Assembly: GCA_030141605.1 (NCBI GenBank)
Contig: JAQGDQ010000333.1
Coordinates: 126,001 to 186,000 of the forward strand
Reading direction: 5' to 3'
Origin: Tubiluchus corallicola
Taxonomy: Eukaryota; Priapulida; Priapulimorpha; Priapulimorphida; Tubiluchidae
Length of the DNA: 60,000 nt
The notes under the pieces were generated by a model, which saw only the letters and a list, made by a program, of their open reading frames with translations, was not told where the DNA came from and made no database searches. Positions 39,185 to 54,100 of this stretch are shown here, one piece after another. The stretch's first letter is position 1; each line of letters opens with the position of its first letter. Made by a program: the position numbers and the translations under genes.

Positions 39185-42100
39185 TAGTATTAAAATTATT
39201 ATGAATTACAAAAATTTGGGTTGATCTGGGCATTGATAAATTACCTTACTGATGTTACAGATTGCTTATTATGTATAAATGCCAAAAATTTTACCAAACA
39301 TACATAATGTTTGAAATAACAAATAAAAAATAAATGCCAGAAAAGATTATTTAGAACAAGTGTTTTTTCAATGCAAACTAGATGAAGGCATTACTCCCAA
39401 CTGCTGACATTGTTTCTTGTTCTTTACAATGTGTTTAATCCTAGCTCTCTTTTGCCTTTAGCTCCTTTGCAAAAATGGCTCTGTGCCAATGTCCTACAAT
39501 TTCTCTTCAAGGAATTCCAGGTACTGTAGTTCAGAAAATTAACTTCCACTGTGTAGTGATCACAATTTTTTTTCAATGCTTTACCCTTTTGGTGAGGATC
39601 ATGAAGAAAACTGGTTAGGGTTCTTTATTGTTTTGCTGGCAGGTATTAAATGCTTTATTCCTAAAAGTGGCTGTTATTCAACTGACTTTGCTAACATTAT
39701 TCCGTCACTTAATACGCAAAAAATTTTGGCTGTAAGTTAAAAACCTTATTAGCCACAAACTTTAACTTTTGTAGCTAGAATCTAATGTACTGTAATATGA
39801 TGCAGTGAAATTTCAACTTTTTAGGGTACTTGCTTCTAGGTTTAACGTAGTCTATACTTTTTCTGAGCACTTTTTCTGCACTACACGATACATCTATAGA
39901 AATAACTAAAATAAGCTGTCAATGAGATTTTGGTGCAAAATCACAAAATTTAAATTTAGGATAACAAAAAAACAACCTGTTCAGTCTGCATTCTTTTCAT
40001 GTTGCCTAAGCTCGTGTTTCTACTGTTTCACATTTCCACCTCATAAAAAACATTTATTTTTTAAAATTACTTTACTTCACATTGTCAATAATTTAATATT
40101 TCAAACCTGTATAACAATGCTGCCCAATGCATCTGTCTGCATATTGAGATAGAGACGAGCCATGATTTTAATGGCTTCTAACACACCACAGTTAACTGCC
40201 TGCTGTAGATGGAACATTCCAGCAACCATATCAAATTCTTCATTATCATCCACTTTAAACCGACCAAGCTCGTGATACTTGGCCATATCTAGATGGACCT
40301 ACAAAACAAGCCAAAATAATTAACAGTCACATGAAATAAATGTTATACAACTTTTGTATTAATAAATGATTAAAGCCTAGCAACGATGTAACACTGTTTA
40401 GTTGTACAGTGTTACAACTTATATTACTTAAAGGGGGAATATCATGAAAATCAAGTTAAACTTATTTTATAGCTGCTTTCCCCGGGAACAACTTGGCAAA
40501 TTTTTTTAGCAGTACGTTGTCTAATTAATGAGTAATTAACTTTTTAGTATCTCACGGGAAATGCCATGGAGCTGCAGTTATGCCTCTCATGGTGAAGAAA
40601 TTGAACTAGCGCAGCTCAGGCTGATGACATACCAGAGTGTACAGGCAGCCTGTTATGATACTGTAGGCCTACAGCATATTATGAAAATTCTTGTGGCATT
40701 AATTGAAAACATCGTCAGCAATACAAGCTGCAAAAGTGTGGGACTTGGTGACAAAACTTCTTTTCTTGTAAAACAAGTGCGATATAGTAACTTCATTCTG
40801 CTAGAAGAATTAATGAATTTGTAAACTCAGAGAAACTCACTGAAGCACAACTATAATGCTAATGTGACAATTTTTAGCGACAACTTCATTTTATCAGCCT
40901 TGACAAAAAATATGTGGACCCCATGGACACAGAGACTATAACATATTAGCTGTAGACTTATTGATTAAACATACATGAACATTTTAACATTGTCGTGTTT
41001 TAGTTATTTAAATCAGTAAGACTTTTAATACCAACCAGATCTTTAACCGTTGTTCATTAGCTTTTGTTTTTACATGATAACATCATAGTGTGCTTATTTT
41101 TACACAGCAGTATTATTAAAATACAAGGATTAGATGAAATGCTTATGGTCAGTTGGACTGAAATAAAAATTAATGATAACTATATATTTAATATTAATAT
41201 AGTTATTATCCACTTTTACAAAATAAAAAACTAACCATATAATGACAAAATAATTATTTACTGCATTACATAATGTAATTGTGATATTTTTATTGAAATG
41301 GTTACTAATCTTGAGATGACTAAACTGCATCGATAAACTATGCACAAAAAAGACACTACAAAAACTGCATCTGACTCAATCTCTCCAAAAGTGTAAGCAC
41401 AATATTTTTAACACTAGAGTTCTTCATGTTCTAAACTCACGTTTCAAAGCAAACAGCCGAGAAATTATCAAACAGGTTGTAGGAGTGAATCCAGCTTTTT
41501 AGATTGTACTTTCATTGCTTCAATAATTTTCTGTTGCTCATTGGAAACTAAAAGTTATTATATTTTAGCTTCGTATTTCGATACTTTCCGTCTGACTGCT
41601 AGCATCCCGTCTAATTGCTGAATCCTAGTGTAACACATTCCACAACCGTTTTTCAATAAGAACAATCAAGACTGAAACCTAGCAAATCACGCATTCAATT
41701 CACAATAAGCTAATTTTTTCCGTGATACCGTCACTAGGTATAAACTGTGTAAGAGTACTGTATGCTGAACACTGTTTGTCGATGTAAACAAATACTCAAA
41801 CAAGTGTTGTGTACAATCTTTCTCCCCTTGGGCATTTTGCCAAGTTTCATCTGTAGTACGGTAATTTCGCCACCAGAAGCGCAGGCGCATATATACGTGC
41901 TTGCTCAATAGCGGCCTAGTCAAATGTTCGTTTTGTGTACAAGTTTATCTGAACTTTTGCCAAGGATTCTTAAACATGAAATTTTCGTGAAGAATGAGGT
42001 AGCGTATTTCTATTCTTAATATAATCACGAGAGCTATTCAAGCTAAACTTAATTTTGGTGATATTCCCCCTTTAAATAATACTAAAATACAAGAATTGCC

Positions 42101-45100
42101 AATCTGATTAGCAAATAAAAACTGCACTGACAGCCAAAGAAGGCACTAAAGGCATTATGCTCAATTTTTCCTTCAATGCATTAATTCCAACTAGCTAAGC
42201 AAAGGTAGGCATTTTGATATGTTTATCCTAATTGTATGCATGGGAAAATGAAAATAAGAGGTTTGCTTTCTACACATAAATGTTTGAACAAATCTATACC
42301 ATGCCAAGAATGGAGCCGTACGACTTGCTGGCAATCTCCCTCAAGTGAGTCATGTCCACTTCTGCAGCCACACTTGATGGACGATGTTTAATCATTGCAT
42401 TCATGAGTTGCTTTTTTTCCTCCTCCTGACACATGAATCATGATTAATAATATAGTTAAAGCTATTTGTTATTATTAGTCAGTAAAATAAATTTATTAAA
42501 TTAACTGCTAATATTCTAAGACTTGTGTACTGTAGAAAACAAAATAACGTTATGCAAGATTTTATTTGAAAAGGCAAATACAGTCTTCCAAATTATCACA
42601 AAACTTCTTAAACAAAATAATTTCCACCAACTGAGGCAGACATTTACAACTTAGAAATATGGACTGAAACTAAAAGTTCTGAATCACGGTTTCAACATGA
42701 CTTCTTTGCTTTTCAAATCAAACTGAAGTCAGAAAATAATTATGTGCAAACGCATACGCACAGTAAACATTCTTGATTAGTTATTGCTATTAATAATTTC
42801 CCAGCACCAAATCAAAATGCAGACAAGAATAACAAATTTTGTAAAACAATGAAATTCAACAATGACAGTTAAGACATGAATATCCAACCATAATGGTTTG
42901 CAATATCTGTTTAATTGTTTACTGAGTTTAAAGAAAGTACTTATAATACATTACCGCATCTACACTAGAATCTTAATATACAAAAAGCAAAAACTTAGTA
43001 ACGACTTTGGTAGAAGTAAAATATTCATCTTAGAAGGCTTTTCTTCATGTAAACACATAATTATAATTATGATGAACCAAGGGCTACTCGGAATTTGCTT
43101 TTGCTTTTCTTGTACAGCAGTTCAAACAAGGCAATTTTTACACGGCAAATTCCTTTGCATTCTATAACAATTTAGCTGATTTTTCAAGAATTTCTACACA
43201 GACACTCAAAATATACATTTTCTACTTGAAATTTTGAAGTCTTTTCTAATTGAACAAACAAAGAAAAACTAACTTGCAACAATTTGTGTTGATTTATCAC
43301 TTGTGAATTTATAAATCCCATCTATCAGGTAACGTAATGAGCAGTCAGCCACAAAGTTCAGCTGAAACTTTGGAGAAATTAATTTAACTTGCAATAGGCT
43401 TTACACATTAGTATTTTTATACCCGATTTATGTGGGCAAGCCAAACTGTACTGCAGAATGCAATTCTGTTTTGTCAAGCATTTACGTTGGGTGCAATTTT
43501 GGATATCTCCATGTAATGTAAACAGCATTCACGGATGTGTATCAGTAACAATGTAAAATAAATGTGGGTTTTTAATTTTTGCGATATGAATGCAAGAGAT
43601 CAGGGCATGGTACACAAACAGCAAGCAGCATAAACTGGATATTATTGCCGTAGATGCAATCAAGCACGCTGTTAAGTCCACTGCAGTGCAAAAACTTGCT
43701 ACTAGAGCTCTATACTATTAGCATTTAAATTACTGATTAAAAGTCACATCACACCAAAGCATTTAGAGTATAATTCAAGATCATACAGTTCTCGATAAAG
43801 GTGGTATAGAATTTAGCATAGAAATTATTTGCGCAGTGTAATCTTCATCATCCTCCTACAAATTTTAATAAAATTTCATTTTCAGATTTAGTGTTTTTAC
43901 AAAATATTCTTTTGGAGAAATCTGTAATGCAGCCTTCTCAAGAATACTATTAAAAACACAATTATTAATAAGTCATGAACTGTTCAGATTAAAGTATTCA
44001 GCAATGTTAACTAGAAAAGTTATTAAAACCATATTGACAAAATTTCATGAAAAATTATTCAGGGTGCAAAAGCAAACAAATTGCCGATTTACTTATACTT
44101 GTTAAAACCTGCAGTGATTATGACATTTTCAGCTTATTACACAAATATTTTAGAAGTAAAAAGAATAATTTTCTTACCTGTGTCCAAGTTCCACTACCAC
44201 TGTCTGTACTTTCTCCAGAAAAGGTACGAAATCTAGACCTATACACGGGATGAAAATCTGGTAGTGATGCATCACTTGACTCAGATATAACTCTCCTTCT
44301 CACTCGCATGGAACCTCCGCTAGACAAGTCACTGTAGTCAGAAGTGAATGACATCGGAGATGTAGGCGTCTCTGGTTCTATGGGCTCTTCTTCCTCCATA
44401 TCTTCCTCATCCTCTTCCATGGTAACAGAAGTAAGACGATGCTTCTGCGGGCTGATTGTTAAGGATTTCACTGAGTGCACATTCTGGAGGGGGTTCCATC
44501 CAAACGGCAAAGTGGTGATGCAAGTGTTAAGATCTGACTTCTGACAGGTTTGTGAAGACATCTGTTAAGTTAAATAAAACATCGTAACACATGCTCAAAT
44601 AGAATAATTGGAGGCTTGAGAAAATTACTAAAAATTGCAAAACAGCATCCTAGATTGTATTTACCTAAGGACAGAAGACTGACAAAAGAAACAAGATCTT
44701 GCATACATCAAACTGTGTTGCCATATAAGGAATTTAATCAGTGGTCTGATTAATTGTGTCACATCTAACTTCCCGACTGATTTTTGCACAAATTTCCACT
44801 CGTTTTTTTACTGTTAAATGCAGTGTTATTAACGACAGTCAGGTTCACAATCATTACAACATTTTTGACTGCTATCATGATCAATTTTCGGAGCTGGGTG
44901 TGATCATGATCGCAATAAAAAGTTTAATACTTGCTGAAAATTTGCGATTGTTTAGTTGAGTTGAGTCTGTTTCGTGATTCGTACAGTAGTCTCATTATTA
45001 GAATAACATCAGAGATTTTCTCATTGCAATTCTGACAGCATATAACAGATACATGTTTGGATATTAAAATAAATATCAAGAAAAAACGAGTAGGAATTCT

Positions 45101-48100
45101 GAAAATTTCTTTGAGGTTGGAAAGGAATGATTGCCCAGAATGCAATCACAATCAACAATTAAGAACTAACAACAGCAACAACGTAATGGACAGCAATTGG
45201 CACACTCTAATGTCAACAAGCAAACCTACTGAAAATTTGTCAAGGTAATATGTAATATACAAGTAAAAAATTAAAAAATGCCCGTTAACTCTTAAAAAGT
45301 ATCCAACTATGATTTTTCAGTATTGCTATTATTAACATTCATTCACCTTTACCCTTTCTCCAAACATTATTCACATAACTAATGAAGTGAAACTGCAACC
45401 ACATTTACACATAAAACTTTTTACTTCTTTCAGCAAAGGCATGGCAACAATTTCCTTTGATGATTTAATGGCACTATTTGCTCACATTCTGTCGAAAATG
45501 TGGCATTAGATTCATTGCTACATTTTTGTTTTTACTTTTGTGTTTAATGTCGAAATTAATAACAATGGAGGTTCTATTTAGATCACATAATATGAACAAA
45601 TACCAAAAACTAGAAATATAATATTTTTTAATTAAACTTTAGTTCTCTCAGGTTAAATAAAATCGCAACTAAATTTAGACTAGGCACTACACCCGATCTC
45701 CGGGGTCCACTTGTGAGACTTTCTTACATCGCTTTTTTATTAAATATCTACAAAATATTTTTGTAAAACATATTTCTTATATAAAAAAGTCTTGGAAATA
45801 AGACCAGAGGCCTGGAATGTAAACTGACTACATAGGAAATCAAACAGGAAATTGGTTAATATTATAGTTACACATACAACTGTATAATTTATACATCAGT
45901 AATGTCATGTCACGTACAGTATAAACTAAAAAAAATTGCCAGATGATAAATCCTATATTTCAAGAGATTTTAAAATCACTACATTATTAATAGTAATTAC
46001 ACATTTATAATGGAATTTGTAAGTGTAGCAGTCAATTATATCACAACTTTTTTACTATTGACATATTGAATTGTTATTTACTTTGTCCAAGTAACAATTT
46101 ATATAGCACTGTTTATATTACACTGTTCAATTCTGGTAGCCTATTCGTTAATTCTTTCAGGGATGGCACATATATAATACACATTTTATTAAAATTTTCA
46201 TCAAAATGCAATCATCACGTCATGAGGTGGCAGTGACCATAATGTTTAAATAAGTTATACGTGGCATATAGTGTTACATCTTATAAGTTTTCGAATTCAC
46301 GTGAAATAAGGAATAATTAGATGTTAGTTTTCTTAACACGTATGCTTATTACAGGATTAAAAATAATGCTAATTAGATTTCATGAGAATAGAAAAAAATT
46401 AAATGGCAGCAAAACTCACCTTCATTAATTCTATAAATTTCTCCTGGCCTTGCATTTCCGTTGGTGCGAGGTCAAATGGTGTTAGTTTCAGTTTTGCACA
46501 GATGGTGTTGCAGACATGAGAGTGAAAAAACAATGCCATTCCTCTGCAAGAGTATTGTTGATGAATGAAGTCAATTTTGTTCTACCAATCTATTCAACCT
46601 TGTTTTAGTCCACACGTTTGAAAAAAACATTTATTCCTTTTTTCTCAATCCTTAGTAAAAGCGGTAGTCGTAACTGCTAAATTACCACCAATTACTTATA
46701 CCATGCATTTAACTTAATTTAATGTGAAAAACATTCACTAACAAGTACAAAGGGTTTAAATACAACCTGGTTCCCAAGTTTCCATCACCATATTCAGTCC
46801 CATTAGCCGTATGTATCTGAGGGTCAGTCCACAAGTCACCAACACCCTGGACATCTACCACAATAAGCTCATGCCCAGAACGCTCAAATGTAAAGTGACT
46901 AAATGCCTAGAAAATGATAATGACTAACTGATTATATTTATTAAAGATTAAGACAAACGAGAACAAAAGTTTTGAGTTTTTCCACTGCACATAAAACACT
47001 TCCATCGAGCACTACTGTGAGAGTTATTAAGGGAATCAACAGGCAGCCCTGGTTTAGTTTCCAGTTCATGTCTAAAAAATTTTAACTATGCCAACATTTG
47101 CCAATGTACTGAACACAATACGTGTAACTCCTGAAAACACAGTGTAGCCATTTTCTTAAACACTTGTAAATGTCGCAGTGTGTTAGTCTAAAGTTAAACA
47201 ATTTTATGTCCATGCAATTTTTGCATCATAACTTAAAATGTACACAACATTCACCATTTTACTATTTAAACCTTTGGCACTAGAAGACTATAGTGTTTAA
47301 CTTATACACTTTCAGCGTTTTAATTCTTAACCAGCAAGATTTTCTAGAATCAGTAAAAAATGAGGAAACCAAGAATGTAGCACAAAGCGAGTAACATATA
47401 AACAGGGCTATCTGTTAAAGTGAGAAATTAGCTAAAGGAGAGAAAAAGCAAATGAAGTAAAGCCATTACAGTTAAAACTTTCATAAATTATGGTAACATA
47501 AAATCTGTGGCTTTTTATCATTATCTCCATAAAACGGGCCTTGAAATTTTATATGATCTAAATATAATCTTATTGCAAACAGAATTCGCATTACGTGTAG
47601 TGCTTTGTGAAACTTGAATTCCCAAGTGACTATTAGATCCAGGCGTTATAATAATAGAACGTTAATTAAAAATCAAAGCAAATTATGTTATGTACATTTG
47701 TAAAAAATAAGCATAAAGTAAATGGTGCCTGACAAACTTAACTAGATTGCGATTTTAATACTACTCATTTTCTGAGCAACGTGGTTCACGGAGCAGTGAC
47801 ACCACAGTAGTATTTTACCTTTCGACAGAAACCCTTAACTCTTTCCGAATGGTACATGAATTTTCCTATCATCTGTGACAGGTAAAAACATGCCTTATCA
47901 ACTGAACTCCAAATTTAATAAAATTTGGAAAGGAAACGGCTAGCATACCAGTAAATACTAGTTATATAAGAACAAAACACTTGTGTTGTGTTATTCGTTT
48001 TCAGTCTTTGAAGAAGTATTTCACAAAATGGATACAAATTTGGCTTTGCACTTCTACAGCTTTCATATAATAATATAATTTAACTTTAATATATCGTAGG

Positions 48101-51100
48101 CACTGCTATACTTAATGTACTATACTTGTACAGGCGCACCACTTTAATATACGAGTTTGACATGCATCTAATTCTCCATCTCTCTCTCTCTCTCATATCA
48201 TTTGTCTTATGACCAGTCTGCCGGAAAGTATTGTGGTTGTAAATCGACGACTACCTGTACATGCTTATGGTGGGCTATTTCTACATGTTTCACTTATTAG
48301 CAATATGTAGGCTGCAAAACTTTCAAACTATATCTGTTGCAAGTAAAATATTTGTAACAGAGATGGGCACAACATTACTATACAGTTACTGATCATGCTG
48401 GGACTGCTTGATGCTAATTCAGCAGCACAGAGTCCGATAGATATAATATCCGGAACCAAAGCAAGGCAAATTCATCCGTGGCAAGTGTTGCCATTCAAGT
48501 TTCATGATATCTTAGCACTTTTCATCAGTTGTCAAATGTACAAATTTAGAGTGACCTGATTTTTATGAAATTTTACCCAAAAATAAATGCTCTACATTTT
48601 TGCAATGAACAGTTTTAGATACTCGCTATCATGTGGAAGCCTTTGAAATGAAAATGCCATGCAAATCTAGTAAATTTTTTAGATTATCCTGTCAATTACT
48701 TCATTGAAAAAAAATCTAATCATTAAATTTAGCATGCTAGAAAAAATTTAATTCTCTTTCAGAATATGCATAGGTTTGCACATGGTATCTCATGCAGTTA
48801 GGCTAGTGTGGGCAGTTTTATTCGGTGATTACAAAACCACTGAAATATTTATAAATGTAAAGGAGTTAGTGCTGCTAGCTGATTTACCTTTATCTACTAA
48901 ATTTAAACGTTTTTAAATTATTTTTAAAGTTTGTCTATTTCGACGTTGCAAACTTACATGAGGAGTAGCACGTGCAGCATCGCTCACAAATCCAGAATTA
49001 GAATTGTATTTGATGTAGTTGCCTTCAATGAAGTGCTCCAAGTGGTACAAGGGAGAGCACTCTCTATCAATGAATTCGATAATACACATTTGCATAATGT
49101 CAACCTATAAGCACACTGGACAATTAAAGTATGACAAAACTGAAAACATCATAATTATTTACCATATTTTTCAAAATAAAAGATTAGCTTCACACCAAAA
49201 CTAAAATCCTTCTACGAGCTATACTGAACTAATGCGGTGATTCCATTCTCATAGAATATCTTTGGTCACAGTATATAGATATGTCTATAAAATCTGGCTC
49301 ATTACATATCTCTTGCAGTCATCTATCCAAAAATTAACCAGAACTGGCTACACAAACCAATTCTAAGCTAAGTCTGCAACTTACAATATCTCACAGGATA
49401 GTTTGAATTGAAACATAAAAAGAAACTAAAAAAAAATTGAACTGTCTGTTTGCCATGCATAATGAAGCTGCTGTTTTATCTTGAAACTTGACTGTTATAT
49501 GCTAATGGTGAAAAGTTTGCATTTAATTTTGTCCTCAATGGTAATACACACCCATCACTTAGAGCCTTTGTACACGTGAAATTAAACTTTATTGTGACTA
49601 TGGCTTTAAGCCTTTCAGTATGGACCTTTGACATTTATAAATCTATCGGGTCACTGGAGGTACACACTGTTAAAGACAATACTCATTCCGGTTAAATTTA
49701 TGCTCAAAAATATTACATAGCAAATATAGTACCATTCACTTGCTCTCCAATCTACTCGTATGATGATTTTACTCTAAAGTCTAAACACTGGTAACTATTC
49801 TAGTACCATATAGCGTAAGTTTTACGGCACGGAATCAGTTAATTCAATCAGTTATTTTTAAAGTTGTGCCATTACTAAATGAAGAATGCCATTCTCAAAT
49901 ATGAAACAGTCTGGTGCATGTGGTGAATTTGTTTTTCTAAGAAATAACAACCACATATCCCTCTTGGGGCCAGACATGCTACTTCAGGCATGACAATACA
50001 CTCATAACTCAGTTTGCTCAGGATTGCTTTTATGAATATCGGAAAAATCAGACAAAATCTGGGATGTTAAATGTCCCACATATTACGGACACTGTCCGTT
50101 GTTTTGCGAACTGACCGTTAGATGGTGGGTCGTCACTTTGTTTACATCATTACATCAGTGCAACTAAGCAGTGTGCCACGACACGTGAGTAGCTTGTGTG
50201 TCGGAAGCGGCTGATAATAGACATTTTGGAGACTATTAGGCGAAAGATAACCATGAGTCTAATACATGTGCCTACTGTGTTAGCTTAGTATTGGTAATTT
50301 CGGACAATCGGCGAATTCAGACTGGCATCTCCCCACTTTTGTTCGACACACCGAGATATGAGTGTATGAATGATATTGTTTATAACCATAAATATTATAA
50401 GTATTAAATATTAAGTATTAAATTAACTTGCCTTTTTTGGAGGATTGTGATTGTTATACTCATATCCCCACAGTTTAGCATCCATCTGTAGCTTGACATC
50501 CTCAAAATATACTTCTCTATCTACTTCCTCGATATAACATTTTGCCACATAATTGTGAGCTCTAGACCATTTGTCCTTGTGATGAAAGTTAGACAATTTC
50601 TTTCTACAAAATTTAAATTTAAATTTAAACCTGCAGCTTACCGCCTTTTAATTTTCATTATAAATTTACTAAATTGTTGTGAGGTATACGAAGTTGTTTA
50701 ACAAGAATCTACATAGCCCACAGTATGAGAAAAAAAGTAACTGTTTTTCAGTTACAATGAAAAAACAGGAATAGTTGCATAAGGTATCATAGAAATAAAC
50801 CCGTTGTTTGTCTGTTATTTTACAAAAGGGTTCGACTCATCATTTTGAGGGACTGAAATAGTCCATTAGTTTCACTCCGTAACTGCAAAATCACCCTCAC
50901 GTATTTATGCACCACAAAAATTTTATAGCACTAGAAGTGACTTCAAATTTTTGGTTTAGTTTACTGCTGCAAGTTATGATAGCTGTTAAAATACTTACAG
51001 TCGAAAACATTCTCTCATAGCTCCACGATTAAAAGCCTGCAAAAAATTAAGGGAAGGGTCGTAAAATTTATGACGTGAATGTATGGTTGTTTTACTGGTT

Positions 51101-54100
51101 TTGCTGATACAATTGTTACACTTGTTGTTGTTATTGCTGTTACATTTTGTTGTTGTTGTTGTTACTGTTGCTGTTGTCATCATTGTTGTTTCTGAGGTTG
51201 CAATAGTCGTGATGGTAGGTGCTAACATCATAATCATCATTGCCATCACCACTGTTACTGTTGTTGCTGATGTGCCAATAGATAGAGATGGATGATGATG
51301 ACTACAGTGATAGTGATGACGATTAAGGTACAGGTAACACTGATGATATTGATGACATTGACAGCGATTATGACAATTGTAGCAGCAGTAAGGGTGACTC
51401 ACGACATCATGTGTCACATTTGCAGCACTTCTGATAATTACGATGATTTAAATTCAGTTCTGATTTTATAAAAAATGCTTTTACTAGGCTTGACTAGTGG
51501 AATAAATAATATTTATTTCTCAAATTTGCCATGTTGGTAGCTGTTCTTAGTGCAGTAGTATTTTTACTTTTGTTTGTCAAACCCCAAGCCCAACACCAAG
51601 CTAAGAAAAAATGTAAAAAGCTGGAAATCCATTTTGGGTCATACCCATCAGCAAACGAATAGTTTGCCACATGTATTACATGTAACTGAAATACTATACT
51701 ACAGCCTTCGACTGTTTACCAGTGGAACTTGTTTATGTGCACTGCTAAACCCTGCTCAACAACGAGGGTCACAGAGCAGTTTTTAGTTAAAGGGGAAGAA
51801 AAGGGAATTTTAAAGTTTATCCCAAAGACCTTTCACACAAAACACTAGGTAGCACTAAGCTTATCTGTTTGTAATACTTATGTAATTGGAAAGAAAGGAC
51901 TTAATAATTCAAAATATCAGTGATACCTGGCAAAACAGCACAGCATTGCTAACTCAAGTGTGCATCAAAAAACACATTACAGTCAAGCCTTTTTATAACA
52001 CATACTTTGGGACTGAAAAAAAATTAATACATACATGTCTATTGTCTATGTCTATGCAGATGCAGACATTTTGTTTTGTCAAAAATACAGGTACCAAGCG
52101 AGGTTGGCTTATAAAGGGTGGGTGTTATAACAAGGTTTGACTGTATTGATCTTACTGACAATATGAAGTAATCCAAACTTTTGCTTAGTTAGTGAAAAAT
52201 GAGTGTGCTACGAATTCTCTGATTATTTTTTTAAACTTTAAAAAATGTTATCTAAATTTGCTTCAAATGACTTACCGTTACAATTATTGCCTAACGGTCA
52301 TAAGTGGGAGTTTAAATTTACAAGTTTTACCCAGCGTTAATGTTAAGAAAAGCCCTGTATGTAATAAGACAGTACTAAGTGACATAAAATGTCAAGACAA
52401 ATTTTTCAAGCTTTATTTATAAAGTGTTTTCTTGGGCTTTAATGAAATCAAATTCTTCTACAGTTTTCAAGTATCAAGTTAGCATGATAATATTTCATAT
52501 TGCAGGGCACTAATAAATAACACTTTTTCTGGAACAGAAACTTTTAACATCCCGGACAGAAAACGCATAACATACAGAGAATGCATAATGTACATCATAA
52601 TAACAATACAAACAAATACCTTCTTCTCGATTTTGACATAAACCTCATCTTGAGTCCACTTTTTCTTCAGAGGACTATACCGATGACGCCTGACAGTTTC
52701 TGTTGGTAGATTAGCAATGGAGAAATCTCCCCATGGGTCTTTCAAATGCATGGCCTTGTTTATGGCCTACAAGCATTAAACACAATTTGCAAATCAGATC
52801 ATACCTAATAATTGTGCAGACCAACATTGTTTTTATAGTGATTCCCAAACAAATTTAGTGGTCACTTAAGGGATGAGGCTACAATTAGAAACTGGAAAAA
52901 TGAACAGCTTTGCAAAACAGAATTTTTTACAACAAACTTTCCAGTGATAACTGAGGACTGTCTTCTTATAACAAACAGGAAACAATTTTTTGGTAAAAAA
53001 AATAAAAGATAAGAGGCAAAGGATTTAATTTAAGTTATATGCAGTTCTTTTTAGAGTAGGCCATTCAAGTTATTCATTCAGACTCAAATTAATTAAGCAA
53101 AGTCGTGCCATTAAGCATCAAGAACATTATCATAAACTTGTATAATGCACTAGGAAGTTACATTACAATACTGTGATACTTCAAATATTCATTAATCATT
53201 TTGGTAATATGGTGAACAGTTTGGTCCAAATATTGCTAGAAATGAAACCTGGCTGCCTACAAATATTGTAAGGTGGTTTGTTGGGTTTCTATCAAAATAC
53301 AAATACAGTGCTCATATTAGTTCTTCCAATAAAAGGAATGTTAAGGTTTATCATTGCTAGGGCATCAACCATATACATAATCGAAGAGTAACTTCTTTCA
53401 TGCACATAACCATTTAGTTGCCAGCTGTAATCACTGAAATGATTTCTGACATCAACTCAATTAATACAATTTAACATCTTATTGTGAGCAGTCACTTGAC
53501 ACATTAAATATTTTTTTGTTATTTAGCAATATGTGAAATTTTTTTATGTCATGTTCACATGGAGCTGGATGCCACTGTATTATGCAGAGGCAGTTCAACA
53601 ATAAGAAAATGTCAGGTTACCACAAAGATAATGGACACAAATTAATTGAAAGACAGTTTTACTACTAAATGCTGACATAACTTGTATCATGTATGATTTG
53701 ATAGTGCTAGGTGATTTGAAAGGACAGACAGACAGAAGTCGAAGACTTGTTTCATCATTTTAAGATGTGTCTTTTAAATTATTAGGAAAAATATGGAATG
53801 AGTAAAGATGCAATAAACAAATACTGGTGCCATAACAGTTAAGGGAAAAAATTATGTAAGGAAACATAATTACCAAAAGGAAGCATTTTAAACATACCTG
53901 AACCCACCGCAAACGAGGTTGATTGATAACAACACTCGGCCGTCTTACATTACTGACTCTTCTGTTGCGTTCAGGAATGACGACAGTACTCTGACGACGT
54001 CCGACGAGACTGGAGCGATGTGCCTCACTGACAACACTTCTCTTCCGCTGATCATCGATGAGATTAGCATTATGATAATCAGACTCCAAGTTTAAGTTCT

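Noticed and set aside
41687-41923. 78-residue frame inside the piggyBac-like element
   Set aside because: No resemblance to piggyBac transposase or any domain; probably chance.
44344-44544. Ser-rich plus-strand frame
   Set aside because: Antisense shadow of EEF2K exon 8.
50995-51417. 140-residue minus-strand frame
   Set aside because: Only the last 12 residues (EEF2K exon 3) are real; the rest is translated triplet repeat and intron.
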